Below, piece after piece: positions 8,633 through 16,752 of a stretch of 35,994 nucleotides of DNA. Each line of letters starts with the position of its first letter. Positions within the stretch are counted from its first letter, which is position 1. The DNA lies in NCBI GenBank assembly GCA_011064865.1, contig JAAKFX010000001.1:1-35994 (forward strand). The letters are read 5' to 3'. Position numbers and translations under genes: made by a program. The DNA is from Candidatus Anoxychlamydiales bacterium (GTDB taxonomy: Bacteria; Chlamydiota; Chlamydiia; Chlamydiales; SM23-39). Under the pieces are notes generated by a model, which had not been told where the DNA came from, ran no database searches, and worked only from the letters and a program-made list of their open reading frames with translations.

Positions 8633-9946
8633 TTAGATCACTTTGCCTTTAAGGGTTTGATAGCTAAAACCTGTGATTTCGACTATTTGGAGTTTTCCAA
8701 TAAGGGATTTATCTCCTTTAAAAATAACCTTTTCAAACTCTCTAGTTCGGCCTTTTAAATAGATTCCATCTTTATTAAGGCTCTCTACTAAAACTTCTTT
8801 TTTAGAGCCTATAAGGGCTTTGTACTTTTTCTCTAGAATTGAGTGAAAAAGTTTTAAAAGTTTTTGCAGTCTTTTTTGTTTGATTTCATTTGAGATATTA
8901 TCTTCAAATTTTCTAGCTGCATAGGTTTTTTGTCTTGGGCTATATGCAAATATGAATGCTGTGTCATATTCAATTAATTCAAATAATTTATAGGTTTTTT
9001 CAAAATCTTCATCTGTTTCATTTGGAAAGCCAACAATTATATCGGTTCCAATTGTGGCATTTGGAGTTATGCTTTTTAAAAGATTTACTTTTTCTAAATA
9101 TTCTTCAGCGCTGTAGCTTCTTCTCATCTCTTTTAAAACTTTATTACTACCAGACTGCACTGGAAAATGAACGAATTCACAAAGCTTATCTAAATCTCTT
9201 ATAGCATACATTAAATCTTTAGTTATATCTTTAGGATGAGAGGTCATAAATCTGATTCTATCTATATTATCTATTTTATTTAGGTCGTATAAAAGATCTG
9301 GAAATAGATAATTTTGATCAGGCTTATCTAGGCCATAAGAGTTCACATTCTGTCCTAAAAGAGTAATCTCTTTATAACCAAGGTTTGCTAGGTATTTAGC
9401 TTCATTGATAATACTTTTGGAGTCTCTAGAAACCTCTTTGCCTCTAGTTTGAGGTACTATGCAATATGAGCAATGGTTATTGCAGCCTCTAATTATCGCT
9501 ATTGAGGCTTTTATTTTATTATCTCTTGTAGCGTAGAAATTTTCTAACTCTTTTTCATAGTCAATATCTAGCTTTTTCATCTGGGTGTTTTTTGATAAAA
9601 AATCATCTAAAACTTTAGTTATATCTAAAAGATTATTTGTTCCTATTAAAAAATCTAGGTGAGGGAATTTTTTTAAAAGAGTTTCTTTTTGGCTCATTGC
9701 CATACAGCCACATATACCAATAATTTTATCTTTTTTATCCTTTTTATACTCATAGAGCTTGCCTAGTACCTTTTTTTCAGCGAGATCTCTTATAGAACAG
9801 GTATTTAGTAAAATGATATCAGCCTCAGTTTCTGTCTCTACTTGAGCCAAGTTTCTAGCTTTTAGCTGCGTTATCAATATCTCAGAGTCGAGCTCATTCA
9901 TCTGACAGCCATAGGTACGTATATAAAAAGTATTTAAGTCTTTCAT
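8633..9946 (-). CDS. miaB: tRNA-2-methylthio-N6-dimethylallyladenosine synthase MiaB
   Basis: A radical-SAM methylthiotransferase that adds the 2-methylthio group to i6A37 of tRNAs reading UNN codons. 437 residues, typical. The N-terminal UPF0004 domain carries the auxiliary-cluster cysteines C14 (TYGCQMNELDSE), C50 (LLNTCSIRD) and C81 (ICGCMA). The radical-SAM motif is C155-x3-C159-x2-C162 (GCNNHCSYC), followed by IVPQTRGKE. A C-terminal TRAM domain follows (about 375-437). The motif pattern fits MiaB rather than RimO or MtaB. No clear Shine-Dalgarno precedes the ATG. It is divergent from rplM, sharing a 177-base intergenic region. Two [4Fe-4S] clusters make it oxygen- and NO-sensitive, which may be relevant given the repair protein at 11.7 kb. 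Confidence 0.95.
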   Translation of the reverse strand: MKDLNTFYIRTYGCQMNELDSEILITQLKARNLAQVETETEADIILLNTCSIRDLAEKKVLGKLYEYKKDKKDKIIGICGCMAMSQKETLLKKFPHLDFLIGTNNLLDITKVLDDFLSKNTQMKKLDIDYEKELENFYATRDNKIKASIAIIRGCNNHCSYCIVPQTRGKEVSRDSKSIINEAKYLANLGYKEITLLGQNVNSYGLDKPDQNYLFPDLLYDLNKIDNIDRIRFMTSHPKDITKDLMYAIRDLDKLCEFVHFPVQSGSNKVLKEMRRSYSAEEYLEKVNLLKSITPNATIGTDIIVGFPNETDEDFEKTYKLFELIEYDTAFIFAYSPRQKTYAARKFEDNISNEIKQKRLQKLLKLFHSILEKKYKALIGSKKEVLVESLNKDGIYLKGRTREFEKVIFKGDKSLIGKLQIVEITGFSYQTLKGKVI

Positions 9947-10053
9947 AGATAAATTTAATTTGATTTCTTTTAGAAAAAAAGTTTAAATCAATGAACTGCT
10001 TTTGACAAGGATATATTTGTTAAAAAAAATATTACTTTTTGAGAAAAAAAAGC

Positions 10054-10081
10054 TTGGCAAAAAATGGTGGATAAAGATATT
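10054..10081 (+). promoter_or_regulatory. candidate promoter for rplM-rpsI
   Basis: TTGGCA at 10054-10059 and GATATT at 10076-10081 are 16 bases apart, about 42 bases before the rplM ATG. A perfect TTGACA also occurs at 10002-10007, but its best -10 at normal spacing is only AAAAAT. Either or both could be used. Confidence 0.35.
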
Positions 10082-10123
10082 CTGATGTTCAATGTTATGT
10101 AAACCTTTGTGTAAACTAAAAAT

Positions 10124-10564
10124 ATGAATAAAACGATATTTATCAAAAAAGAAGAAGCTAGAAGAAATAGACAGTGTTATCTATTCGATGCTACAGGCAA
10201 AACTCTAGGAAGATTTGCATCTGAGATTGCTAAGATTTTAAGAGGTAAACATAAACCAAGTTACACTCCAAACGTTGATACTGGAGATGCAGTTATTGTT
10301 ATAAATGCTGAGAAAATCAAAGTAACAGGATCTAAAGAGGCTAGAAAAGTCTATAGAAGACATACTGGATGGTTAGGCGGCCTTAGAGAAACTCCTTATA
10401 GAATAATGCTTAAGAAAAATCCAAAACATATCATTAAGCATGCTGTGAAGGGAATGTTACCTGTAAAGACAAGACTTGCTCGCGCTCAACTTAAAAAACT
10501 TCATGTTTTTAAAGGTGCTGAGCATAATATGAAAGCACAAAAACCAATAGCTGTAAACATATAG
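10124..10564 (+). CDS. rplM: 50S ribosomal protein L13
   Basis: An early-assembling large-subunit protein that binds 23S rRNA. 146 residues with the family's features: CYLFDATGKTLGRFASEIA near the N-terminus, LRGKHKPSYTP, GDAVIVINAEKIKVTG, then YRRHTGWLGGL and the AVKGMLP segment. It is followed after 7 bases by rpsI, the near-universal L13-S9 pair. The ATG at 10124 lacks a good Shine-Dalgarno but gives the conserved N-terminus length. Certain. Confidence 0.97.
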   Translation: MNKTIFIKKEEARRNRQCYLFDATGKTLGRFASEIAKILRGKHKPSYTPNVDTGDAVIVINAEKIKVTGSKEARKVYRRHTGWLGGLRETPYRIMLKKNPKHIIKHAVKGMLPVKTRLARAQLKKLHVFKGAEHNMKAQKPIAVNI

Positions 10565-10571
10565 AGGACAA

Positions 10572-10976
10572 ATGGCAAAGAAACAAAAAATATCTGAATT
10601 TATTGGAATTGGCAGACGTAAAAGAGCTGTATCAGCTGTAAGAATTAGAAAAGGAAAAGGAAATATCGATATAAATGGAAAGAAATTCGAAGAATATTTC
10701 CCTCTATCCTTTCAAAGAGAAGTTATATTATCACCACTTGTAAAATTTGAGCTCAATGGTAAGTATGATCTTATTATTAGAGCTAAAGGTGGTGGAATTG
10801 AAGCTCAAGTAATAGCGACTAGACTTGGAATTGCTAGAGCTTTAGTACTAGAAAACGAAGATTTTAGAGGCACTTTAAAAGAACTAGGATATCTTACTAG
10901 AGATCCTCGTAAAAAAGAGCGTAAAAAATACGGTCTAGCTGGTGCTAGAAAGAGTTTTCAGTTTTCTAAACGATAA
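10572..10976 (+). CDS. rpsI: 30S ribosomal protein S9
   Basis: A small-subunit head protein whose basic C-terminal tail reaches the P-site tRNA. 134 residues with GIGRRKRAVSAVRIRKGKG, the central GGGIEAQVIATRLGIARAL block, and the conserved end RDPRKKERKKYGLAGARK. Here the end is extended to SFQFSKR, where most S9 proteins finish in a -QFSKR tail. An AGAGGA lies just ahead of the ATG. It is co-transcribed with rplM, and a strong intrinsic terminator begins 27 bases after the stop. Confidence 0.97.
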   Translation: MAKKQKISEFIGIGRRKRAVSAVRIRKGKGNIDINGKKFEEYFPLSFQREVILSPLVKFELNGKYDLIIRAKGGGIEAQVIATRLGIARALVLENEDFRGTLKELGYLTRDPRKKERKKYGLAGARKSFQFSKR

Positions 10977-11003
10977 AGATTTTTTCTTCCTCCTTGTTTA
11001 TCT

Positions 11004-11042
11004 AAAGGTCTTTGGGATTTCTTCCCAAAGGCCTTTTTTTTT
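11004..11042 (+). terminator. Rho-independent terminator of rplM-rpsI
   Basis: A 14-bp stem pairs 11004-11017 with 11023-11036 (one G-T wobble) around a TTTCT loop and runs into a long T tract. Confidence 0.92.
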
Positions 11043-11113
11043 ATTTTTTAAGTTTTTTATTGACCCAAATCCATGTTTATTCATATTAATAAAATTAATG
11101 GAGGAAAATTATT

Positions 11114-11596
11114 TTGTTTATAATCCATAAAGACAGAAAGGGCAAGCCTACCTCTGAGACCGCAGTTGATAACCATAAAATTGAGATTTTTGATGTCAAT
11201 ATGTCTCTAGATGAGGTGATTTTTGGTGGCAGAATCTTAAATCTAGTAAATGATGTTGCTAGAAAAGTAGCAACAAAACACTCTGAGATAAGATGCGAAA
11301 CTGTTGGGATTGATTTTATTAGGTATTTTTCTCCAATTAAAAGATCAGATATGCTTATTTGTAAAGCTCAAGTCAATCATGTCTGGGAAGATTTTATAGA
11401 AGTCGGTGTAAAGGTTATAGCTGAAGATTTTAGAACTCTAGATCAAAAAAAGATTCTATCTGCTTATTTTATATTTCAAGCTGATGAATCAAACCATGAA
11501 GTTCCTCAAGTAATACCAGTATCTTTAGAAGAGAAAAGAAGATATTTAGATGCTGAGATTAGAAAAAATATCAGAGCAAAAAGAAAAAGTTTCTAA
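11114..11596 (+). CDS. hotdog-fold acyl-CoA thioesterase
   Basis: It hydrolyses acyl-CoA to free acid and CoA; acyl preference cannot be read. 160 residues, one hotdog domain: the helix region (MSLDEVIFGGRILNLVNDVA) resembles the YciA/BFIT-type pattern GG.(I/L)....D.A, followed by the strands FIRYFSPIKRSDML and FIEVGVKVIAED. The start is a TTG at 11114, supported by GGAGG at 11100-11104 nine bases upstream. The only nearby ATG (11098) is in another frame that stops within 11 codons. It is separated from rpsI by a terminator, so it needs its own promoter, which I could not place confidently. Confidence 0.85.
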   Translation: MFIIHKDRKGKPTSETAVDNHKIEIFDVNMSLDEVIFGGRILNLVNDVARKVATKHSEIRCETVGIDFIRYFSPIKRSDMLICKAQVNHVWEDFIEVGVKVIAEDFRTLDQKKILSAYFIFQADESNHEVPQVIPVSLEEKRRYLDAEIRKNIRAKRKSF

Positions 11597-11652
11597 ATAT
11601 TTAAAAAATTTAGCTCTCTCATATACATATTTATTTTATATTTTATAAAAAA

Positions 11653-11681
11653 TTGACTATTTAAAATTGACAAATTAAAAT
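11653..11681 (+). promoter_or_regulatory. promoter for the iron-sulfur repair gene
   Basis: TTGACT (11653-11658), 17 bases, TAAAAT (11676-11681), predicting a leader of about 20 bases before the ATG at 11709. An overlapping TTGACA (11667-11672) could form a second, weaker promoter with TTAAAA. No operator for an NO or oxygen sensor was recognised. Confidence 0.5.
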
Positions 11682-11708
11682 GTCTTACTTTAAAACATGA
11701 GGTTTTTT

Positions 11709-12425
11709 ATGGATAAAATAAATGAAAAAATGGAGCTGCAAGAAATTGTAAGTTTGAATTTAAATAGCTACAAAGTTCTAGAAAAATATAGATTAGATTA
11801 TTGCTGCGGTGGCAAAAATACATTAGAAGATGCATGCAAAGAAAAAGCTTTAGATGCGAAACAAATTATTGAAGAGATAAATTCATTAAAAAAAGAAGAA
11901 GTGCTAGTAGATGTAGATAGACTATCTTTGTTAGATCTAGTTGAACATATAAAAAGTACACATCATGTTTTTGTAAAAAAAGAGATTCCTGAAATATTAG
12001 CTTTGGTTGAAAAAGTTGTAGGTGTTCATAAAACTGATAATTTAGTGAAATTAAAAGATCTTTTTAAAACATTAGTTGAAGATATCTCAATGCATTTAGA
12101 GAAAGAAGAACAAATTCTTTTTCCAGCCGTAGAAGAGTTAGAAAAATATGGAAAAGTGCAAAATTTTGCGTGCGCTGATAAAACTAAAAATCCATTGGCT
12201 ACAATTAAAAATCCAATAGATCAAATGTTTTTAGAGCATGAAAATGCAGGAAAACTATTAGAAAAGATAAATGCAATTATTGATGCAGATGATTTTGCTA
12301 AATGTAAAACTTTGCAAATATTACATGATAAGCTAAAAGCATTTGAAGAGGATCTACACAGACATATACATAAAGAAAATTATATTTTATTTCCTAAAGT
12401 TATAGCTAAAGAAAATGAAAGTTAA
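11709..12425 (+). CDS. iron-sulfur cluster repair di-iron protein (RIC; ScdA/YtfE family)
   Basis: This family restores iron-sulfur clusters damaged by nitric oxide or oxidants, using a hemerythrin-like di-iron site. I chose the ATG at 11709 (238 aa) because TGAGG lies 6 bases upstream; an ATG at 11697 in the same frame overlaps that Shine-Dalgarno. The N-terminal ScdA_N-type domain (about 1-60) has the diagnostic CCGG (residues 32-35) after YRLDY. The hemerythrin-like four-helix part follows, with expected His/Glu ligand segments HHVFVKKEIP, HLEKEEQILFP, FLEHENAG and HRHIHKENYILFP. It has its own promoter and converges on the S9 peptidase gene, the stops overlapping. A RIC protein in a reduced chlamydial genome suggests a low-oxygen or nitrosative niche (inference). 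Confidence 0.92.
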   Translation: MDKINEKMELQEIVSLNLNSYKVLEKYRLDYCCGGKNTLEDACKEKALDAKQIIEEINSLKKEEVLVDVDRLSLLDLVEHIKSTHHVFVKKEIPEILALVEKVVGVHKTDNLVKLKDLFKTLVEDISMHLEKEEQILFPAVEELEKYGKVQNFACADKTKNPLATIKNPIDQMFLEHENAGKLLEKINAIIDADDFAKCKTLQILHDKLKAFEEDLHRHIHKENYILFPKVIAKENES

Positions 12426-14518
12426 TTGTCTATATCAATATCCATTTTAAGCTCTTCAACTAAAAAAGATAAAATAGCGCTGTTTTCATCGTTTGCTATT
12501 TTTAATGAGGCATTTCCATGTCCAGAGTTTTCGTGGATTTTGATTAAAATTGGATTTTCACTTTTAGTATCTAGTAGTTTAGCGCCAAACTTATAAGTGT
12601 GTAGAGGCACTACACGATCATCATGATCAGCTGTTGTTAAAAGTATTGATGGATACTTTTCTTCTATATTTATGTTGTGATAAGGTGAATATTTATATAT
12701 ATATTCAAAATCATTTATATCGTCAGGATTGCCATAGTTATACTTCCAGTACCAGCCAATTGTAAATTTATGAAATTTCAACATATCATAGACTCCAACT
12801 CCTCCTACTACAGCTTTGAATAAATCGGGTCTTTGAAGCATAGTAGCACCAACGAGTAGACCGCCATTGCTTCTTCCTGTAATTGCGAGTTTTTTTGGAT
12901 TGGTATAACTGTTATCAATTAGATATTCAGCAGCTGCAATAAAATCATCAAAAACATTTTGTTTGTTTTCTAGCTTGCCCATATCATGCCAATTATCTCC
13001 ATATTCAGATCCTCCTCGTAAATTTACTAATACAAAGATGCCGCCTAGTTCTAAAAATGAGTAATAAAGAGAGGAGAAACAAGGTGTTAAAGGTATATTA
13101 AATCCGCCATATCCAGTCATTAAAGTCTCTTTATTTCCATCAAGTTTGATATCATCTTTATAGGTGATGAACATTGGAATTAAAGTTTTGTCTTTGCTCT
13201 CAAAAAATACCTGTTTAGTTGTAAAACGAGATTTTGCGTTTTCTGTATTTAAAGAGGGCTTAAATAAAGTATTTAGCTTAGATGATGAAATATCATATGA
13301 AAAAATAGCTAAAGGCGTTGTAAAGTCTGTATAGGCGAAAATAACTTCATTTGTATTTTCTTCATCAATTGTTGAAATTGCATCATGAGATAATACGATA
13401 CTTCCTTTAGTTGGAAGCTCTATATCCTTTATAAAATTACCTGAATAATCAAAAATTTTTAAAGCTGATGAGCAATTTTCAAAATAAGAGCAAACAATAT
13501 AATCTTTTGTCAAACAAGCATCTACAAACATAAGATCATTTTCTGGAATAATTTCTTCAAAAAGACTCTCGATATTAGGACTTTTTAAATCTACTGCAAC
13601 TAGTTTATAATTTGGAGCATCTACATTTGTTTGAAAATATAGCTTATCTTGAGCCTCTCCAATAAGAGAATATTTTCCGTTATTTGAAAAAATAATTTCT
13701 TCTGAATTTATATCTAAAATATAATTTGTATTCTCACCATTTATTTTTGTTGTAAAAAGCAAATACTCTCCATCTGATGTAGGATATATATTACAAAGCA
13801 GAGTTTGATCTTCTTTTGTATCATAAATTAGCCTATCGTTTTTTGTGTCGGCATCTATTTGATGATAAAATATTCCAAATCTAGATTTTTCATTGGAACT
13901 ATCTGTAAAAGATTTTACGTAGTAAAGAGAAGTGCTATCAAAACTCCATTTAGGAGATTGATACTTGATGTCGAAGAGCTCATCTAAAAGATGCTCATTT
14001 GAGATCAAATCTAAAACTTTCCAAGTAGTTGAATCTGATCCTGAATCAGTAAGTCCATATGTTAAAATATTTTCATCTGGACTAATTTGCAATCCCACAA
14101 TAGATAAATTTTTATTTTCAAAACTGTTTGGATCTATTAGTTTTTTTATGTTTTTAGATCTATCCTCAATACATAAACATGGCTTATCTTCATTTTGATC
14201 TCTCATAGCAAAAATATAGCCATGTTTGGTTTTAGCTCCTAAATAATATCTTTCATAGTTTGAGTTATCTAATATTTTTTGTTTTATAGCATTTTTAAAG
14301 GTAAGTTTTTCAAAATACTGATCTGTTTTTTCATTTTGCTCTTTTATCCAATTTTTAGTTTCATCAGAGTCCATCTCTTCTAGCCAAATGTATGGATCTT
14401 CTATCACAGTATTATGCAGAATATATGAATCTTCATAAGCATAGCAAAAATTTAGAAGAAAAGATAAAAATAAGATACTTTTAAAAAAAGAGATTTTTGA
14501 AAAAATAATATTGAACAT
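12422..14518 (-). CDS. exported prolyl oligopeptidase-family serine peptidase (S9A)
   Basis: A peptidase of the prolyl oligopeptidase family, cleaving short peptides, typically after proline. 698 residues. A Sec-type signal peptide is visible at 1-27 (hydrophobic FFKSILFLSFLLNF, then CYA), so the mature enzyme is likely periplasmic. Next come the family's N-terminal DPYIWLEEM segment, a seven-bladed propeller (about 90-430), and the alpha/beta hydrolase domain. The catalytic triad is visible: Ser550 in GRSNGG, Asp633/634 in DHDDRVVP, His667 in SGHGNAS. It is the last gene of the operon behind the two LptF/G-like permeases (7-base gap). Its relation to LPS export is unclear. Substrate specificity beyond the family is not readable. 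Confidence 0.9.
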   Translation of the reverse strand: MFNIIFSKISFFKSILFLSFLLNFCYAYEDSYILHNTVIEDPYIWLEEMDSDETKNWIKEQNEKTDQYFEKLTFKNAIKQKILDNSNYERYYLGAKTKHGYIFAMRDQNEDKPCLCIEDRSKNIKKLIDPNSFENKNLSIVGLQISPDENILTYGLTDSGSDSTTWKVLDLISNEHLLDELFDIKYQSPKWSFDSTSLYYVKSFTDSSNEKSRFGIFYHQIDADTKNDRLIYDTKEDQTLLCNIYPTSDGEYLLFTTKINGENTNYILDINSEEIIFSNNGKYSLIGEAQDKLYFQTNVDAPNYKLVAVDLKSPNIESLFEEIIPENDLMFVDACLTKDYIVCSYFENCSSALKIFDYSGNFIKDIELPTKGSIVLSHDAISTIDEENTNEVIFAYTDFTTPLAIFSYDISSSKLNTLFKPSLNTENAKSRFTTKQVFFESKDKTLIPMFITYKDDIKLDGNKETLMTGYGGFNIPLTPCFSSLYYSFLELGGIFVLVNLRGGSEYGDNWHDMGKLENKQNVFDDFIAAAEYLIDNSYTNPKKLAITGRSNGGLLVGATMLQRPDLFKAVVGGVGVYDMLKFHKFTIGWYWKYNYGNPDDINDFEYIYKYSPYHNINIEEKYPSILLTTADHDDRVVPLHTYKFGAKLLDTKSENPILIKIHENSGHGNASLKIANDENSAILSFLVEELKMDIDIDN

Positions 14519-14525
14519 CTTTTAC

Positions 14526-15590
14526 CTATATTTTTTGGAATTTTCTCCCAAAGAATATAGCAAGTAATAAAATTGGAAGCCACATAATTATATGAGGGGC
14601 AGTAGCTGCACTCTCTGCTAATATTAAAACTGAATCCATTATAGTATGAAAGATTACAAAACCGAAAATTGCTAGAGTGCAAATAAAAAAAATGGAGATA
14701 TTTTTTTTAAATGTGATGAGAGGAGGAAAGATTGCTATTACTATTAAGAGAGGAAAAAGCGGCATAGCAAGCTTATAATTTAGATATGATAAAAGTTCAT
14801 TTTTTTCTTTTTTACAGATATTTTTAGCGATAGTTTGTTTATATAGGTTTGAAATAGATCTATTTTCAAGTGGCATAAACATAGTGGTATTTTCATCTAA
14901 TTTAATATCTTTAAATTGATAGGTTTTATAAGATTTTTCTTTTTCAAAAATATTATCTTTTCTAGCTAGATGATCTACATATTTTCCAATTGCTTGAGTG
15001 TCTTTTAAATAGAGATATTTTGCATGCCAAATATCAGATGGTGATTTAATAAAATAGACATCAAAAAGTTTATTATTTGTTAAATCATATCTTTGATAGA
15101 TAAGTTTTGTTGAGTCTTCTAAATAGATAACATTTGGTTCTATTTTTTTTTGGTCTTTTGTTTTTTTGAAAAATTGTTCTTTGAAATTATCTTTAAAATT
15201 TAGCGCTTTAGGATAGAAAAATTCAAAATTTAAAAATGATATTATTGAAAAGATAATAGCTACAATCAAAAAAGGCCTTGCTAGAAGTTTAGCAGAGATT
15301 GCAGCCATTCTAAGAGCTGTAAGCTCGCTATGGATATTCATATCAGATAAAATTTTGATGATAGCTAGCATAAAAGTTAGGGCTAAAAATAAATTCAGCT
15401 GAATAAAAAAAAGATTGAAATAGTATTTGAAAATAAGCTCGATAGATGTTTTTGAGTGTTGAAAAATTTTGGCTCCATGAATTGAGAAGTCAATCACGAT
15501 AACAATGAAAAAAATTGCAGCTAAAAACAATGCAGATAATTTTAAAGTATTGAAAAAGAGTTTTTTTTCCCAGATTTTCGAAAATATCAT
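14526..15590 (-). CDS. lptG: LptG-like LPS export permease (YjgP/YjgQ family)
   Basis: One of two membrane subunits of the LptBFGC transporter that extracts lipopolysaccharide from the inner membrane. 354 residues: an N-terminal trio of membrane helices, the helix-2/3 coupling segment (MNIHSELTALRMAAISAKLL) that contacts LptB, a periplasmic beta-jellyroll (about 130-245), and C-terminal helices ending HTIMDSVLILAE...LLLAIFFG. Its ATG overlaps the stop of the preceding family member by 4 bases, so translation is probably coupled. I call it LptG because it is the downstream gene of the pair; F versus G cannot be settled by eye. The same pair lies near tilS in Chlamydia. Confidence 0.85.
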   Translation of the reverse strand: MIFSKIWEKKLFFNTLKLSALFLAAIFFIVIVIDFSIHGAKIFQHSKTSIELIFKYYFNLFFIQLNLFLALTFMLAIIKILSDMNIHSELTALRMAAISAKLLARPFLIVAIIFSIISFLNFEFFYPKALNFKDNFKEQFFKKTKDQKKIEPNVIYLEDSTKLIYQRYDLTNNKLFDVYFIKSPSDIWHAKYLYLKDTQAIGKYVDHLARKDNIFEKEKSYKTYQFKDIKLDENTTMFMPLENRSISNLYKQTIAKNICKKEKNELLSYLNYKLAMPLFPLLIVIAIFPPLITFKKNISIFFICTLAIFGFVIFHTIMDSVLILAESAATAPHIIMWLPILLLAIFFGRKFQKI

Positions 15591-16681
15591 TCAATTCCTT
15601 TTGATGTTTTTTTAAGCTTGTAGCTAGATAATATAATAACGATGATTTGAGGCAATATGTATGCTACAATGGAGAAAAAAGCATAGCGCTTTAAAGCTTT
15701 TCCAAGTGTGAAACTAAGTAAAACAAGCAAGGAAAGAAAGAAGATTCCTAAAATATTTTTTTTGGAATTTGATCGACTTATAGATATCCCAAAACTCGCT
15801 CCTATAAATGTAAAACTAAGCGTGGCGATAGCAAAACAACACCTTCTAGCTATTTCAATATCAGCTCTTTCAAATCTACTTTTTGATTTTTTTTGTTTTG
15901 CTTGCAGAAGAAGCATTTTGAGTGGCATTGAAGAGATGTTCATATCCCACTGTTTTGCTTTAATAAATTGTGTAATAGCATCTGCTTTAGTTGTCATTGA
16001 GAGTTGATTTTCAATCATTAAATTATCAAAGTTTTTTTCTTTATTAGAATTTATATAAGAGATTAAGCTGACATTTTTCCCTATTAAATTATCATTATCG
16101 AGATTTAATTTTTTTGCTGTCAGCATGCAGAGTCTTTCATTAGATTTATTTGGAGTTATCAATAAAATATCTTTAGCTACAAGATCTTTGTTTTGAGTTG
16201 AGATTTCAACATATGAATCTTTTATATTAGACATTTTTTGTCTTCGTTGCAATAAAACTAAGGGATTCATAGAGGTATTTTTATAAAAAAGCTCTTTTGA
16301 TTTATGACGACATCTCGGAGTGAGCTCCGATGATATGTAAAAATTGAGAGTAGAGAGTGCTATAGCTAATAAAAAAAGAGGTGCTAAAACTACTTTTAGT
16401 GATACTCCAGATGCTCTAAAAGCTGTCAACTCATGCATAATCGACATTCTTTGAAAAAGTATAATCATCGATATCAAACATGAAATAGAGATCGCAATCG
16501 GTAGAATGTGAGGGATTTGATATAAAATAAAAAGTATTAAACTAAAAAAATCACTAGCGAGCGTAGCAAAAGTAGCTATTTGTTTGAGCCTTGTAATTAG
16601 AAGAATTGAAATAAATGATAAAATACTTAAAAAAAATACTTTCAAGTACTCTTTAAGTTGGTATTTCCACAAAATAGGCAT
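15587..16681 (-). CDS. lptF: LptF-like LPS export permease (YjgP/YjgQ family)
   Basis: Partner of the next gene in the LPS export ABC transporter. 364 residues with the family layout: membrane helices at about 12-32, 45-75 and 95-115; the coupling helix RMSIMHELTAFRASGVSL between them; a periplasmic domain of about 150 residues; and three C-terminal helices (FTFIGASFGIS, FFLSLLVLLSFTLG, VAYILPQIIVIIL). It is the first gene of a lptF-lptG-S9 peptidase operon and is divergent from tilS across a roughly 70-base gap. The start ATG has no strong Shine-Dalgarno. Confidence 0.85.
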   Translation of the reverse strand: MPILWKYQLKEYLKVFFLSILSFISILLITRLKQIATFATLASDFFSLILFILYQIPHILPIAISISCLISMIILFQRMSIMHELTAFRASGVSLKVVLAPLFLLAIALSTLNFYISSELTPRCRHKSKELFYKNTSMNPLVLLQRRQKMSNIKDSYVEISTQNKDLVAKDILLITPNKSNERLCMLTAKKLNLDNDNLIGKNVSLISYINSNKEKNFDNLMIENQLSMTTKADAITQFIKAKQWDMNISSMPLKMLLLQAKQKKSKSRFERADIEIARRCCFAIATLSFTFIGASFGISISRSNSKKNILGIFFLSLLVLLSFTLGKALKRYAFFSIVAYILPQIIVIILSSYKLKKTSKGIE

Positions 16682-16705
16682 CTAGCAAAAATTCTCATTT
16701 TCTGT

Positions 16706-16711
16706 TATAAT
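16706..16711 (+). promoter_or_regulatory. -10 element for tilS
   Basis: A perfect TATAAT in the short divergent gap before tilS. No convincing -35 lies at the right distance. Confidence 0.3.
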
Positions 16712-16752
16712 CTTTTTAAGTTTATAAGATTTTAATTTTATTGAGTACTTTT

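Noticed and set aside
10942..11130. A short plus-strand frame spanning the rpsI terminator
   Set aside because: It runs through the hairpin and T tract of the rpsI terminator and is composed mostly of Phe and Leu.
14452..14682. A 76-codon minus-strand frame across the lptG/S9 peptidase junction
   Set aside because: It lies inside two well-supported genes in another frame and has no recognisable protein features.
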